Of a DNA stretch of 36,232 nucleotides, positions 1 through 8,582 are shown piece by piece. The notes beneath the pieces were generated by a model. That model worked only from the letters and a program-made list of their open reading frames with translations, was not told the DNA's origin and did no database searches. Made by a program: the position numbers and the translations under genes. The stretch's first letter is position 1, and each line of letters begins with the position of its first letter. The stretch spans positions 1 to 36,232 of the forward strand of contig NZ_CALAGI010000126.1 of assembly GCF_937891315.1 (NCBI RefSeq). Direction: 5' to 3'. The DNA comes from an uncultured Amaricoccus sp. GTDB taxonomy: Bacteria > Pseudomonadota > Alphaproteobacteria > Rhodobacterales > Rhodobacteraceae.

Positions 1-1299
1 GCCACCTACGTCCGCGACCATCTCGATCCGCGGCTCAGGGCGCATGTCGAATATTCGAACGAAGTCTGGAACTGGCAGTTCAAGCAGGCGGGCTGGGCCT
101 TCGACGCCGCCAAGGCGCGCTGGGGTCAGGAGGGCGACGCCTGGATGCAGTTCGCGGGCATGCGCGCCGCCGAGGTGGCGATGATCTGGGACGAGGTCTT
201 CGGAACCGAGGCCAAGGCGCGGCTCGTGAAGGTGATCTCGACCCAGACCGGCTGGCTCGGGCTCGAGGCGCCGCTTCTCGACGCGCCGCTCTGGGTGGCG
301 GAGGATCCGGAACACAACCGCCCCCCGGCCAGCTATTTCGACGCCTACGCCGTTACCGGCTATTTCAGTTCCGGTCTCGGCGAGGACATGAAGGCGCCGC
401 TGGTCAAGGGCTGGATCGCCGACAGCCGGGCCGGGGCGGAAGCGGACGGCCGCGCCATGGGCCTCCGCGCGGGTGGCCTCGATGCCTATGTCGCCGCGCA
501 TCGCTACGACGCGGCGGTTGCCAAGGCGGCGGCGGAACTGCGCGACGGCTCGGTCACCGGCGATCCGGGCAGCTCGGTCGCCGACCTGCTCGGCCGGATG
601 CTGCCCTATCAGGCCGAGGTCGCGCGCGCCCGCGGGCTCGATCTCATCATGTACGAAGGGGGCGCGCATGTGGTCGGACTCGGCAACTGGCCGAACGACG
701 AGGAGTTGACCGCCTTTTTCAACTACCTCAGCTACACGCCGGAAATGGCCGGCCTCTACGGCACGCTGCTCGCCGGCTGGAAGGATCTTGGCGGCACCGC
801 CTTCAACGCCTTCGTCGATATGGCGGGGCCGAGCAAATGGGGCAGCTGGGGCGCGCTGCGCTATCCCGGCGACGACAATCCGCGCTGGCAGGTGCTGGCG
901 GATTTCAACCGCGACATGCCCGGCTGGTGGGAGGAGCGGTCGCCGGACACCTTCCTCAATGGCGTCTCATTGACCGGAGGCGCCGGCCCCGACCGCCTGC
1001 TCGGCACTGCGGAGGAGGACTTTCTGCTCGGTGGCGGCGGCGACGATTTGCTGATCTCCGGCGGAGGCGCCGACCATCTGCATGGTGGCCCCGGCAGCGA
1101 TACCGTCCTGCTGCCCGGCCGGCGCGCCGACTATGTCTTCGCGCCCAACGGCGCCGCCATTGTCGCCACCGGTCCCGACGGCGCGACGCGACTCGTCGCC
1201 GTCGAATTCGCACGCTTCACCGAGGAGCCGGACACGGCCGTTCCCCTTTCCGGCCAGCGGGCCGAAACCGGTCCGCCCGCGAAGATCACACCGCCCTGA
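1..1299 (+). CDS. Glycoside-hydrolase-like protein with C-terminal RTX calcium-binding repeats (5'-truncated by window)
   Basis: The frame is open from base 1, so the N-terminus lies outside the window; 432 C-terminal residues are visible. The N-terminal visible part has the motif YSNEVWNW (Asn-Glu at visible residues 20-21) and a later MYEGG motif with Glu at residue 219. This spacing resembles the acid/base and nucleophile glutamates of clan GH-A glycosidases, so a sugar-polymer-degrading fold is inferred. Residues ~326-367 carry RTX-type Gly-Asp nonapeptides (GGGGDDLLI, HGGPGSD), which bind calcium in exported proteins and usually accompany type I secretion. The C-terminal ~65 residues after the repeats have no motif I recognise. 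The gene converges on a GntR regulator. Substrate is unknown; the catalytic assignment is inference, the RTX part is clear. Confidence 0.8.
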   Translation, partial: ATYVRDHLDPRLRAHVEYSNEVWNWQFKQAGWAFDAAKARWGQEGDAWMQFAGMRAAEVAMIWDEVFGTEAKARLVKVISTQTGWLGLEAPLLDAPLWVAEDPEHNRPPASYFDAYAVTGYFSSGLGEDMKAPLVKGWIADSRAGAEADGRAMGLRAGGLDAYVAAHRYDAAVAKAAAELRDGSVTGDPGSSVADLLGRMLPYQAEVARARGLDLIMYEGGAHVVGLGNWPNDEELTAFFNYLSYTPEMAGLYGTLLAGWKDLGGTAFNAFVDMAGPSKWGSWGALRYPGDDNPRWQVLADFNRDMPGWWEERSPDTFLNGVSLTGGAGPDRLLGTAEEDFLLGGGGDDLLISGGGADHLHGGPGSDTVLLPGRRADYVFAPNGAAIVATGPDGATRLVAVEFARFTEEPDTAVPLSGQRAETGPPAKITPP

Positions 1300-1481
1300 C
1301 GCCGCGCTGATCCAAAGCAGTTCGCGGAACGCGAGCGGGCGAAACCTCGTCGGCTCCGCCCGCCCCCGGCGCCGCCGCCGTTCGCGCGACCGCGGCCCGA
1401 TGTTCGCCCGCGGAAAACAGCGACGGATCCGGGCCGTCCGCATCCCCGCGCGTGACTTCGTTTCGGGGTTCCTCGCGCTTT

Positions 1482-2258
1482 CTACAGCCGAATCCGTGTC
1501 GCCCGGCTCAACCCTTCCTTGATCACCGCCCGCATCGCGCCCCGCGCGGTATCGTCGTCGCCGAGGCGGATCGCATCGACCACCGCGCGGTGCCGGGCCA
1601 CGGTGCGCGTGTGCAGGTCGGTGTCGGGCAAGGGCGAACTGATGGCGAAGGTCATGGCCAGCGCCACCTCGATCACCGAACTGATCGAGCGCATCAGCGG
1701 ATTGCCGGAGGCCTCGGCGATCGTCAGATGCAGTCGCAGATCGCCATCGACGAAATCCGTCGGCGAGGCCTGCGACGCCTCCATCACATCGATCCAGTGC
1801 CGGAGTTCCGCCACCTGCGCCTCGTCGCGGCGCGCGGCGGCGAGCGCGGCCGCCTCGGGTTCGAAGGCGAGCCGCATCTCGGCGAGATGGAGCAGGAAGC
1901 TCGCCTCCACCCCCGCCTCGACATGCCAGTAGAGCACGTCGGAATCAAAGAGGTTCCAGAACCGCCGATCCGTCACCCGCGTACCGGTCTTGGCCTTGGC
2001 CCGCACCATGCCTTTCGCCGACAGCGTCTTCAGCGCCTCCCGCAGAACCGTCCGCGACACCCCGAGCCGCCGCAGCAGCTCCGCGTCGCCGGGCAGCAGC
2101 GCGTTTTCGGCAAACTCGCCGCTCACGATCGCAAGGCCGAGCGTACGGAGCACGTGGTCATGTTGCGATTTCGACGGACGCGCGGCGAGCAGCGGATGCA
2201 GCCCGAGCGGGATCTGAATCAGGCGCGCGGGCTTCTCGCTGTGAGCCGTCATTTCCAT
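1482..2258 (-). CDS. GntR family transcriptional regulator, FadR/FCD subfamily
   Basis: A 258-residue DNA-binding regulator. Residues ~35-97 form the winged helix-turn-helix (LLPGDAELLRRLGVSRTVLR), followed by a linker with WNLFDSDVLYW. That linker signature is typical of FCD-domain repressors that sense sugar acids, such as DgoR-like proteins. The all-helical FCD ligand domain covers ~115-250, with candidate metal-binding Asp173, His177 and later His residues. I chose ATG at 2258 because GGGAAG lies just upstream; ATG at 2252 is equally possible. The frame continues open to 2393 but that extension is Pro/Arg/Ser-rich and unlike the family. No sugar-acid pathway genes are next to it, so the regulated target is not visible. 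It is divergent from the dac operon. Confidence 0.9.
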   Translation of the reverse strand: MEMTAHSEKPARLIQIPLGLHPLLAARPSKSQHDHVLRTLGLAIVSGEFAENALLPGDAELLRRLGVSRTVLREALKTLSAKGMVRAKAKTGTRVTDRRFWNLFDSDVLYWHVEAGVEASFLLHLAEMRLAFEPEAAALAAARRDEAQVAELRHWIDVMEASQASPTDFVDGDLRLHLTIAEASGNPLMRSISSVIEVALAMTFAISSPLPDTDLHTRTVARHRAVVDAIRLGDDDTARGAMRAVIKEGLSRATRIRL

Positions 2259-2443
2259 CCCCGCTTCCCACCGCCCGCGAACACCCCGCGTCACGGATCC
2301 GAAAGGAACCGAGGGACGCGAAGAACAAGGAGGCGGCGGGAGGAAGTCATCATGTTTCCGGCAACCCGACAAGGGGCCGGGCGAGGCGGGCACCAGGGCG
2401 CGATAGTCCTGAGGCAGGCGCGGAGACGGATTGCAGGGATCAC

Positions 2444-2466
2444 CTTATAGTTGTATTTTTGGTCAA
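2444..2466. promoter_or_regulatory. AT-rich patch with possible GntR operator half-site in the divergent gntR/dac region
   Basis: An AT-rich island stands out in a GC-rich intergenic region between the GntR regulator and the carboxypeptidase gene. It contains ATAGTTGTA, which resembles half of the TTGT-ACAA type operator of DgoR-like FCD regulators. A second half-site is not evident. On the minus strand it also offers TTGACC, but the TATAAG that follows is only 11 nt away, too close for a normal sigma-70 promoter. Low-confidence regulatory site. Confidence 0.25.
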
Positions 2467-2529
2467 GGCGCCGCGCTTTGACTCGGGCTCCCGCCTCGCC
2501 TATCCCTACCGAGCCGCAGGAGGTCGTGC

Positions 2530-3678
2530 ATGTCGCTGAAACCGTGGATTCTCGGCCTTTGCCTCATGCTCCTGACGCCGCTGGCGGCGGTCGCCTTCGA
2601 GACCAAGGCCCGCTCGGCGCTGATCGTCGACGACGCCACCGGCATGGTGCTGTTCGCCAAGAACGCCGAGGCCGCGGAGCCGCCGGCCTCGATGTCGAAG
2701 CTGATGACGCTCTACATGCTGTTCGAGGCGATCCGCGACGGCCGGGTGACGCCGGAAACGACCTTCAATGTCAGCGCCCGGGCGCATGGCATGGCCGGAT
2801 CGCGCATGTTCGCCGATATCGGCACCGACGTCCCGGTCAAGGATCTGATCCAGGGCATCATCGTCCAGTCGGGGAACGACGCCTGCGTCGTGGTGGCCGA
2901 AGGCCTCGCCGGCAGCGAGGATGAATTCGCGAAACAGATGACCCAGCGCGCGCATGAGATCGGGCTGAGCCACACAGTGCTGAAGAACGCCTCCGGCTGG
3001 CCGGCCGACGGCCATGTGATGAGCGCCGAGGATCTGGTCGCGCTGGCCCGGCGGATCATCCACGAATTCCCGGAGTACTACGACTATTTCAAGGAGACGG
3101 AATTCACCTGGAACGGCATCACACAGCCGAACCGCAACCCGCTGCTGAAGCTCGGCATCGGCGCCGACGGGCTGAAGACCGGCCACACCGCCGAGGCGGG
3201 CTACGGCCTCGTCGGCTCGGCGGTGCAGAACGGCCAGCGCATCGTTTTCGCGGTCAGCGGGCTCGGCGGGGTTCAGGAGCGGGCGGTCGAGACCGAGGCG
3301 CTGGTGAAATGGGCCTTCGGCTCGTTCGACACGGTGAAGTTCTTTTCCAAGGGCGAGCTCGTGACCCAGGCGCCGGTCTGGCTCGGCGAGACGGCGACGG
3401 TACCGCTGGTGGCGCCGACCGACATCCAGATGCTGGTGCCGCGCGCCGACCGGTCGCGGATGACGGCGCGGGTGGTCTATGACAGCCCGATCGAGGCGCC
3501 GATCACGGCCGGCCAGCCGCTCGGCGCGCTGGTGGTCGAACTGCCGGACCAGGCGCCTGCGCGGTTCGATCTCGTCGCCGGCGCCGACGCGCCGCGGGGC
3601 GGCCTCCTGACCCGGATCAGCGCCGCCGCCCGGCTGACGCGCGACCAGGCGGCGGCGCTTCTGCCCGGCCACGAATAG
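2530..3678 (+). CDS. D-alanyl-D-alanine carboxypeptidase (penicillin-binding protein 5/6 family)
   Basis: A periplasmic serine peptidase of 382 residues that trims the terminal D-Ala from peptidoglycan pentapeptides and so limits cross-linking. Residues 1-22 are a signal peptide (hydrophobic core ILGLCLMLL, cleavage near AVA-F). The three active-site motifs of the S11 family are present: SMSK with the nucleophilic Ser54 and Lys57, SGN at 114-116 and KTG at 216-218. A C-terminal beta domain follows (~270-365), as in DacA/DacC. The start is fixed by AGGAGG about 6 nt ahead of ATG. It leads a plus-strand run with tmk six bases downstream. The C-terminus (AALLPGHE) does not show a strong amphipathic membrane anchor. 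Confidence 0.95.
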   Translation: MSLKPWILGLCLMLLTPLAAVAFETKARSALIVDDATGMVLFAKNAEAAEPPASMSKLMTLYMLFEAIRDGRVTPETTFNVSARAHGMAGSRMFADIGTDVPVKDLIQGIIVQSGNDACVVVAEGLAGSEDEFAKQMTQRAHEIGLSHTVLKNASGWPADGHVMSAEDLVALARRIIHEFPEYYDYFKETEFTWNGITQPNRNPLLKLGIGADGLKTGHTAEAGYGLVGSAVQNGQRIVFAVSGLGGVQERAVETEALVKWAFGSFDTVKFFSKGELVTQAPVWLGETATVPLVAPTDIQMLVPRADRSRMTARVVYDSPIEAPITAGQPLGALVVELPDQAPARFDLVAGADAPRGGLLTRISAAARLTRDQAAALLPGHE

Positions 3679-3684
3679 GCTGAC

Positions 3685-4296
3685 ATGGCGGGAGGGCGGT
3701 TCATCACCTTCGAGGGTATCGACGGCTCCGGCAAGACGACGCAGCTGCGCGCCCTCGCCACCCGGCTGCGCGAGAACGGGACGGCGGTCGTCGAGACGCG
3801 CGAGCCGGGCGGCGCGGAGGGGGCCGAGGCGATCCGGCGCCTGCTCGTCGAGGGCGACCCCGGACGCTGGTCGGCCGAGACCGAGATCCTGCTCTTCACC
3901 GCCGCGCGGCGCGATCATCTGGAACGGCGGATCGCGCCGGCGCTGGCGGACGGCGCGACGGTGCTCTGCGACCGGTTCGTCGATTCGACGCGGGTCTATC
4001 AGGGCGCGGCCCGGGCGGAGCTGCGCGGCACCGTCGATGCGCTGCATGCGCTGATGATCGGCATCGAGCCCGACCTGACGCTGATCCTCGATCTCGATCC
4101 GGGGACGGCGGTCGCCCGCGGCGCGGCGCGCGGCGGGGTGGAGGACCGGTTCGAGCGGTTCGGCCCCGCCTTCCAGGCGCGGCTGCGCGACGGCTTTCTC
4201 GCCCTCGCCGCCGAGTTCCCCGAGCGTTGCCGCGTCGTCCCGGCGGACGGCCCGGCCGAGACGGTCGCCGCGCGGGTGGCCGAGGCCCTGACATGA
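3685..4296 (+). CDS. tmk: Thymidylate kinase
   Basis: Cytosolic kinase of 203 residues that phosphorylates dTMP to dTDP with ATP, an essential step of dTTP synthesis. The P-loop is GIDGSGKTT at residues 11-19, preceded by the family's FEG motif. The DR(F) motif that contacts dTMP is in LCDRFVDSTRVYQG, and the lid region is Gly/Arg-rich (RGAARGG). Length is normal for the family. The stop codon overlaps the next gene by ATGA, so translation is probably coupled to holB. The dac-tmk-holB order is common in alphaproteobacteria. Confidence 0.97.
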   Translation: MAGGRFITFEGIDGSGKTTQLRALATRLRENGTAVVETREPGGAEGAEAIRRLLVEGDPGRWSAETEILLFTAARRDHLERRIAPALADGATVLCDRFVDSTRVYQGAARAELRGTVDALHALMIGIEPDLTLILDLDPGTAVARGAARGGVEDRFERFGPAFQARLRDGFLALAAEFPERCRVVPADGPAETVAARVAEALT

Positions 4297-5390
4297 GCGT
4301 GGAGCCGCGCGAGCCGGATCGACTGCGGGGCGCGCCGCATCCGCGCGAAACGGCGACGCTGCGCGGCCAAGGGGCGGCGGAGGCGCGGTTTCTCGACGCG
4401 CTCGGCACCGGGCGGCCGCCGCACGGCTGGATGATCACCGGGCCGAGGGGCGTCGGCAAGGCGACGCTCGCCTGGCATATCGCGCGGCATCTGGTGGCCG
4501 GCGGCCGCGGCGACACGCTGTATATGGACCCGGCGGAGCCGGTGTTCCGTCGGGTCGCGGCGCTGGCCGCGCCGGAGGTGTTTCTCTGCCGCCGCCCCTG
4601 GGACGAGAAGACCCAGCGGCTGCGCACACGAATCACGGTGGACGAGGCGCGGGCGCTCAAGTCGTTCTTCCAGCTTTCGGCCACCGACGGCGGCTGGCGG
4701 GTGGCGATCGTCGATTCCGCCGACGAGATGAACGAGGCCGCCGCCAACGCGCTGCTGAAGATCCTGGAGGAGCCGCCGCCGCGCGCGGCGCTGCTGCTCG
4801 TCTGCGACCAGCCGGCGCGACTGCTGCCGACGCTGCGCTCGCGCTGCCGCGAGCTGCGCTGCGCGCCGCTGGCGCCGGACGACCTCGCCGCCGCGCTGCG
4901 GGACGCGGGCGCCGACGCGGGCGCGGTGGCTCCGGACACGCTCGCCACGCTGGCGGGCGGATCGGTCGGCGCGGCCTTCCGGCTGATCGAGCTCGAGGGC
5001 GTGGCGCTCCATGATCAGATCGCGACCCTGCTCGCCCGCGCGCCGGGGCTGGACGAGAACCGGGCGATCGCGCTCGCTGACTCCTGCGCCGGCCGCGACG
5101 CCGAGGCGCGCTATGACCTCGTGCTCGACCTCCTCACGCTCGCCTTGTCGCGACTGGCCCTGGTCTCGGCCGGCGCGCGTCCCAAGGCCGTCTCGCCGGC
5201 CGAGGCCGCGCTCTGGTCGCGGCTCGGCACCACGCCGGCCCAGGCGCGGCACTGGGCGGATCTCGTCGCCGAGACGGTCGAGCGCACCACGCATGCGCGC
5301 GCTGTTCATCTTGACCCCGCGCAGGTGATCCTCGATACCTGCCTCCGGATCGACACAGCGGCGGCCCAGGCGCTCGCAATAGCTGCGTAA
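4293..5390 (+). CDS. holB: DNA polymerase III subunit delta'
   Basis: A 365-residue clamp-loader subunit. The AAA+ module occupies roughly residues 20-210: a P-loop GPRGVGKAT at 50-58, then ITVDEARALKSFF, a Walker-B-like segment (VAIVDSADEM), the sensor region NALLKILEEPP, and LPTLRSRC. The P-loop has Ala where active ATPases have Thr, which suits delta', generally a non-hydrolysing 'stator'. The C-terminal helical collar domain covers the rest. The start at 4293 gives an ATGA overlap with tmk; the open frame extends upstream but that part lies in tmk. The next gene, tatD, follows after 22 bp. Confidence 0.95.
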   Translation: MSVEPREPDRLRGAPHPRETATLRGQGAAEARFLDALGTGRPPHGWMITGPRGVGKATLAWHIARHLVAGGRGDTLYMDPAEPVFRRVAALAAPEVFLCRRPWDEKTQRLRTRITVDEARALKSFFQLSATDGGWRVAIVDSADEMNEAAANALLKILEEPPPRAALLLVCDQPARLLPTLRSRCRELRCAPLAPDDLAAALRDAGADAGAVAPDTLATLAGGSVGAAFRLIELEGVALHDQIATLLARAPGLDENRAIALADSCAGRDAEARYDLVLDLLTLALSRLALVSAGARPKAVSPAEAALWSRLGTTPAQARHWADLVAETVERTTHARAVHLDPAQVILDTCLRIDTAAAQALAIAA

Positions 5391-5412
5391 ACCCCGTTCC
5401 GCCCGAGTTTTC

Positions 5413-6198
5413 ATGCCGACCACCCTCGTCGACAGCCACTGCCATCTGGATTTCCCGGATTTCTCCGGCGAGATCCCGGCGCTGGTCGGCCGCGCGGCGG
5501 CGGCCGGCGTCGGGCGCATGGTCACCATCTGCACCCGCCTGGCGCTTGAACCCGGTGTTCGCGCCATCGCCGAGGCGCATGAACCGGTCTTCTACGCCGC
5601 CGGCACCCATCCGATGTACGCGCATGAGGAGCCGCTCGCGACCGTCGAGGCGCTGACCGCCCTCGCCGCGCATCCGAAATTCGTCGGCATCGGCGAGACC
5701 GGGCTCGACTATCACTATACCGCCGAAAGCGCGGCGATCCAGGCCGAGAGCCTGCGCATCCATATCGAGGCCGCGCGGCGGACCGGACTGCCGCTCATCA
5801 TCCACGCCCGCGACGCCGACGCCGACATGGCACGCATCCTCCGCGAGGAGCATGGCGCCGGCGCGTTTTCCTGCGTCATGCATTGCTTTACCTCCTCGGC
5901 GGAGCTGGCGGAAACCGCGCTCGGCCTCGGCTTCTATCTCTCGATCTCGGGCATCGCGACCTTTCGCACGGCCGGGGCGCTGCGCGATATCTTCGCCGCG
6001 GCGCCGCGCGACCGCCTGCTCGTCGAGACCGACAGCCCCTATCTCGCGCCCCTGCCCCATCGCGGCCGCCGCAACGAGCCCGCCTTCGTCGCCGACACCG
6101 CCCGCGCCATGGCCGCGACCCTCGGGCTGGAGCCGGACGAATTCGCCGTGCTCACCTCCGGCAATTTCGACCGGCTGTTTTCCAAGGCGGCGGCCTGA
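5413..6198 (+). CDS. tatD: TatD family metal-dependent DNase/hydrolase
   Basis: TIM-barrel metallohydrolase of 261 residues of the TatD/YcfH type, acting as a 3'-5' exonuclease or on DNA ends. Metal ligands are visible in order: HCH at residues 9-11 (VDSHCHLDF), Glu in GIGETGLDYHY, His in IHARDAD, His in VMHCFTSS and Asp in ETDSPYLAP. Length matches the family. The motif RGRRNEP near the C-terminus is the TatD signature 3 region. No clear Shine-Dalgarno precedes the ATG, so it may depend on translation from holB. Its stop overlaps the start of the next gene by one base (TGATG). Confidence 0.95.
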   Translation: MPTTLVDSHCHLDFPDFSGEIPALVGRAAAAGVGRMVTICTRLALEPGVRAIAEAHEPVFYAAGTHPMYAHEEPLATVEALTALAAHPKFVGIGETGLDYHYTAESAAIQAESLRIHIEAARRTGLPLIIHARDADADMARILREEHGAGAFSCVMHCFTSSAELAETALGLGFYLSISGIATFRTAGALRDIFAAAPRDRLLVETDSPYLAPLPHRGRRNEPAFVADTARAMAATLGLEPDEFAVLTSGNFDRLFSKAAA

Positions 6199-6995
6199 TG
6201 GCGCGGCTGCGCGTCACCATCCTCGGCTGCGGGTCCTCCGGCGGCGTGCCACGCCTTGGTGGCGACTGGGGCGCCTGCGATCCGGCCGAGCCGCGCAACC
6301 AGCGCCGCCGCTGCTCGATCCTGATCGAGCGGATCGTGGGCGAGGCGCGGACCAGCGTGCTGATCGACACATCGCCGGACATGCGCTCGCAACTGCTCGA
6401 CGCCGGCGTCGGCTGGCTCGACGGCGTCGTCTATACCCACGCCCATGCCGACCATGCGCATGGCATCGACGATCTGCGCATGGTCGTCTTCAACCGACGC
6501 GCGCGGCTGCCGGTCTGGGCCGACGAGGTGACGGCGGATTCGCTGCTCACCCGCTTCGCCTACGCCTTCGTTCAGCCGGCGGGCAGCATGTATCCGCCGA
6601 TCCTCGATCTCTCGACCATCGCCGGTCCGTTCGAGGTGGACGGCCCCGCCGGCCCGATCTCCTTCCGGCCGTTCGCGGTCCGGCACGGGCGGATCGAGGC
6701 CCTGGGCTTCCGCTTTCACGGCATCGCCTATCTGCCTGATGTTTCGGATATTCCAGAAACCTCCTGGCCCAGCCTCGAAGGTCTGGATCTGTGGATCCTC
6801 GACGCGCTGCGCTATGCGCCGCATCCCTCGCACGTGCATCTCGCGCGCAGCCTCGAATGGATCGCCCGCGTCCGGCCGCGGCGGGCGGTGCTGACCAACA
6901 TGCATATCGACCTCGACTATGCCACGCTTGCCAGGGAACTTCCGCCGGGTGTCGTTCCGGCCCATGACGGCCTGACGCTGGAGTTGGCGGTGTGA
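6198..6995 (+). CDS. MBL-fold metallohydrolase (PhnP-like phosphodiesterase type)
   Basis: Protein of 265 residues with the metallo-beta-lactamase fold. The zinc motif HxHxDH is THAHADH, with His81, His83, Asp85 and His86. The N-terminus LGCGSSGGVPR followed by two further Cys in the next ~25 residues is typical of PhnP-like cyclic phosphodiesterases, which keep an extra Cys-bound zinc. The function is therefore likely hydrolysis of a cyclic phosphate or nucleotide diester, but the true substrate is unknown. It is translationally coupled to tatD (TGATG), and its GTGA end overlaps the following transporter gene. The tatD-MBL pairing recurs in alphaproteobacteria. Confidence 0.9.
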   Translation: MARLRVTILGCGSSGGVPRLGGDWGACDPAEPRNQRRRCSILIERIVGEARTSVLIDTSPDMRSQLLDAGVGWLDGVVYTHAHADHAHGIDDLRMVVFNRRARLPVWADEVTADSLLTRFAYAFVQPAGSMYPPILDLSTIAGPFEVDGPAGPISFRPFAVRHGRIEALGFRFHGIAYLPDVSDIPETSWPSLEGLDLWILDALRYAPHPSHVHLARSLEWIARVRPRRAVLTNMHIDLDYATLARELPPGVVPAHDGLTLELAV

Positions 6996-7936
6996 TCGCG
7001 GCGATCTTCGCCGTCATCCTGCCGGTCTTTCTGGTCATGGGCGCGGGTTACGCCGCGACCCGCTCGGGGCTGTTTCCGCTCAGCGCCACCGAAGGGCTGA
7101 TGAACTACACCCAGAATTTCGCGTTGCCCTGCCTGCTCTTCCGGGCGATCGTCGATCTCGACCTTTCGACGGCCTTCCGGCCGGCTCTGCTCGTTTCGTT
7201 CTATTCCGGTGCGTCGATTTCCTTCGTGCTCGGCATTCTCGGCGCGCGGCTGATCTTCCACCGCCGGGCGGGCGAATCCGTCTCCATCGCCTTCGCCGCG
7301 CTGTTCTCGAACTCGGTGCTGCTCGGCCTGCCGATCATGGAGCGTGCCTACGGGCCGGGCGCGCTGGCGCCGAATTTCGCGATCATCGCGATTCACGCGC
7401 CCTTCTGTTATCTCGTCGGCATCACCACGATGGAATTCACCCGCGCCGACGGCCGCGGGCTCGGCGAGACCGCGCGCTCCGTGGCGCGGGCGATGTTCCG
7501 CAACGCGCTGATGATCGGGCTCGCGATCGGTTTCGCCGTCAATCTCGGCCACCTGCCCTATCCCGAGCCGCTGCGCGGCGCGGTCGAGATGATCGCCGAC
7601 TCCGCCCTGCCCGCCGCGCTCTTCGGCCTCGGCGGCGTGCTGTCGCGCTATGCGATCCGCGCCTCGCTCGGCGTGGCGACCATGATCTCCTTCCTGTCGC
7701 TGATCGTGCATCCGGGCGTGGCCTACATCCTGTCGCACTGGGTTTTCGCGCTGCCGCCGGAATTCGTGCGCGGCGCGGTGATGACGGCGGCGATGGCGCC
7801 GGGCGTCAATTCCTTTGTCTTCGCCAATCTCTACAATCGCGGCCAAGCCGAGGTGGCAAGCACCGTGCTGCTCGCCACCGGACTGACGGTCCTGACCGCC
7901 GCCGGCTGGCTCTCCATCCTCGGCGGGGTCCGGTAG
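6992..7936 (+). CDS. AEC family transporter (auxin efflux carrier type permease)
   Basis: Membrane protein of 314 residues with about ten hydrophobic segments arranged as two halves of roughly five. It begins IAAIFAVILPVFLVMGAGY, the usual AEC first helix. Bacterial members export or take up organic acids such as malate; the substrate cannot be read from sequence. The start is GTG at 6992, whose last bases form the stop of the upstream gene (GTGA), so translation is coupled. Conserved Asn-Pro/Gly features appear in LFSNSVLLGLPI and APGVNSFVFANLY. It converges on a minus-strand gene with only 8 bp between stop codons and no obvious terminator. Confidence 0.9.
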   Translation: MIAAIFAVILPVFLVMGAGYAATRSGLFPLSATEGLMNYTQNFALPCLLFRAIVDLDLSTAFRPALLVSFYSGASISFVLGILGARLIFHRRAGESVSIAFAALFSNSVLLGLPIMERAYGPGALAPNFAIIAIHAPFCYLVGITTMEFTRADGRGLGETARSVARAMFRNALMIGLAIGFAVNLGHLPYPEPLRGAVEMIADSALPAALFGLGGVLSRYAIRASLGVATMISFLSLIVHPGVAYILSHWVFALPPEFVRGAVMTAAMAPGVNSFVFANLYNRGQAEVASTVLLATGLTVLTAAGWLSILGGVR

Positions 7937-7944
7937 CGGCGGGT

Positions 7945-8505
7945 TCAATAGTCGGCGAGCGCGCCGAAATCCATCGCCTCGATCAACTTGGTCTTCTTCT
8001 CGATCGGGGCGCTGCCCGAGACGCTGACCATCACCTTGTCCTTGACGATGCCTTGAAGCTCGCCGTCGTTCTGGGCGAATTCCACGCGATTGATGCGCAG
8101 CGGCTTGCCCCCTCCCACCGAGGCGAGGCCGCTGATCATCGCGCCCATGCCGCCGATCATCGGCGAATCCGCCATCAGCGAGATCTTCACGTCATCCGTG
8201 CCGTCGGAATAGGTCGCGCCGACCGTGGTGCCACCGCCGAAGATTGCCATGCCGATGGCCGCGTCGTCGGTATTGTCGTCCGTCCGCGTCCAGCCCGCCG
8301 GTGCCGGCGGCAGCAGCCGGCCGAGGGCGGAGGCCTTCTGGCTGTTCAGCAGCTTGGTCGCGTAGCTCAGATCCTCGCCCGCCGCCTTGACGTCACCCTC
8401 GCCATAGGCCTTGAGCGCGCTCTCCAGCGTGTCGGTGAATTCGTCGGCCGCGGCCGGAAGCACGCCGAGCAGCGACGCCAGCGCGGCGGAAAGCAGACGG
8501 TTCAT
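7945..8505 (-). CDS. Secreted periplasmic protein of unknown function
   Basis: A 186-residue protein with a clear Sec signal peptide at residues 1-20 (MNRLLSAALASLLGVLPAAA). The mature part starts with an acidic helix-forming segment (EFTDTLESALKAYGEGDVKAAGEDL), then a Gly-rich region (FGGGTTVGATYSDG) that looks like beta structure. I do not recognise a named domain. The start at 8505 is supported by AGAGGA at good distance; the upstream open frame to 9057 is a shadow over the DUF2244 gene. It lies downstream of the ctaD-DUF2244 pair on the same strand but 77 bp separate them, so it may be transcribed on its own. Confidence 0.8.
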   Translation of the reverse strand: MNRLLSAALASLLGVLPAAADEFTDTLESALKAYGEGDVKAAGEDLSYATKLLNSQKASALGRLLPPAPAGWTRTDDNTDDAAIGMAIFGGGTTVGATYSDGTDDVKISLMADSPMIGGMGAMISGLASVGGGKPLRINRVEFAQNDGELQGIVKDKVMVSVSGSAPIEKKTKLIEAMDFGALADY

Positions 8506-8582
8506 GATATCCTCTTGGTTCCCGGAAAAGCCGCGCGAATGATATGCGATCCGCGACCGTCCGGGAAGCCGCGAGCGCGCCG

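Noticed and set aside
1335..1363. GCGGGCG/CGCCCGC hairpin as terminator between RTX and GntR genes
   Set aside because: The 15-nt loop and lack of T-run on either strand make termination unlikely.
2259..2393. N-terminal extension of the GntR regulator to 2393
   Set aside because: The 45 extra residues are Pro/Ser/Arg-rich and unrelated to the family; ATG at 2258 or 2252 has a ribosome site.
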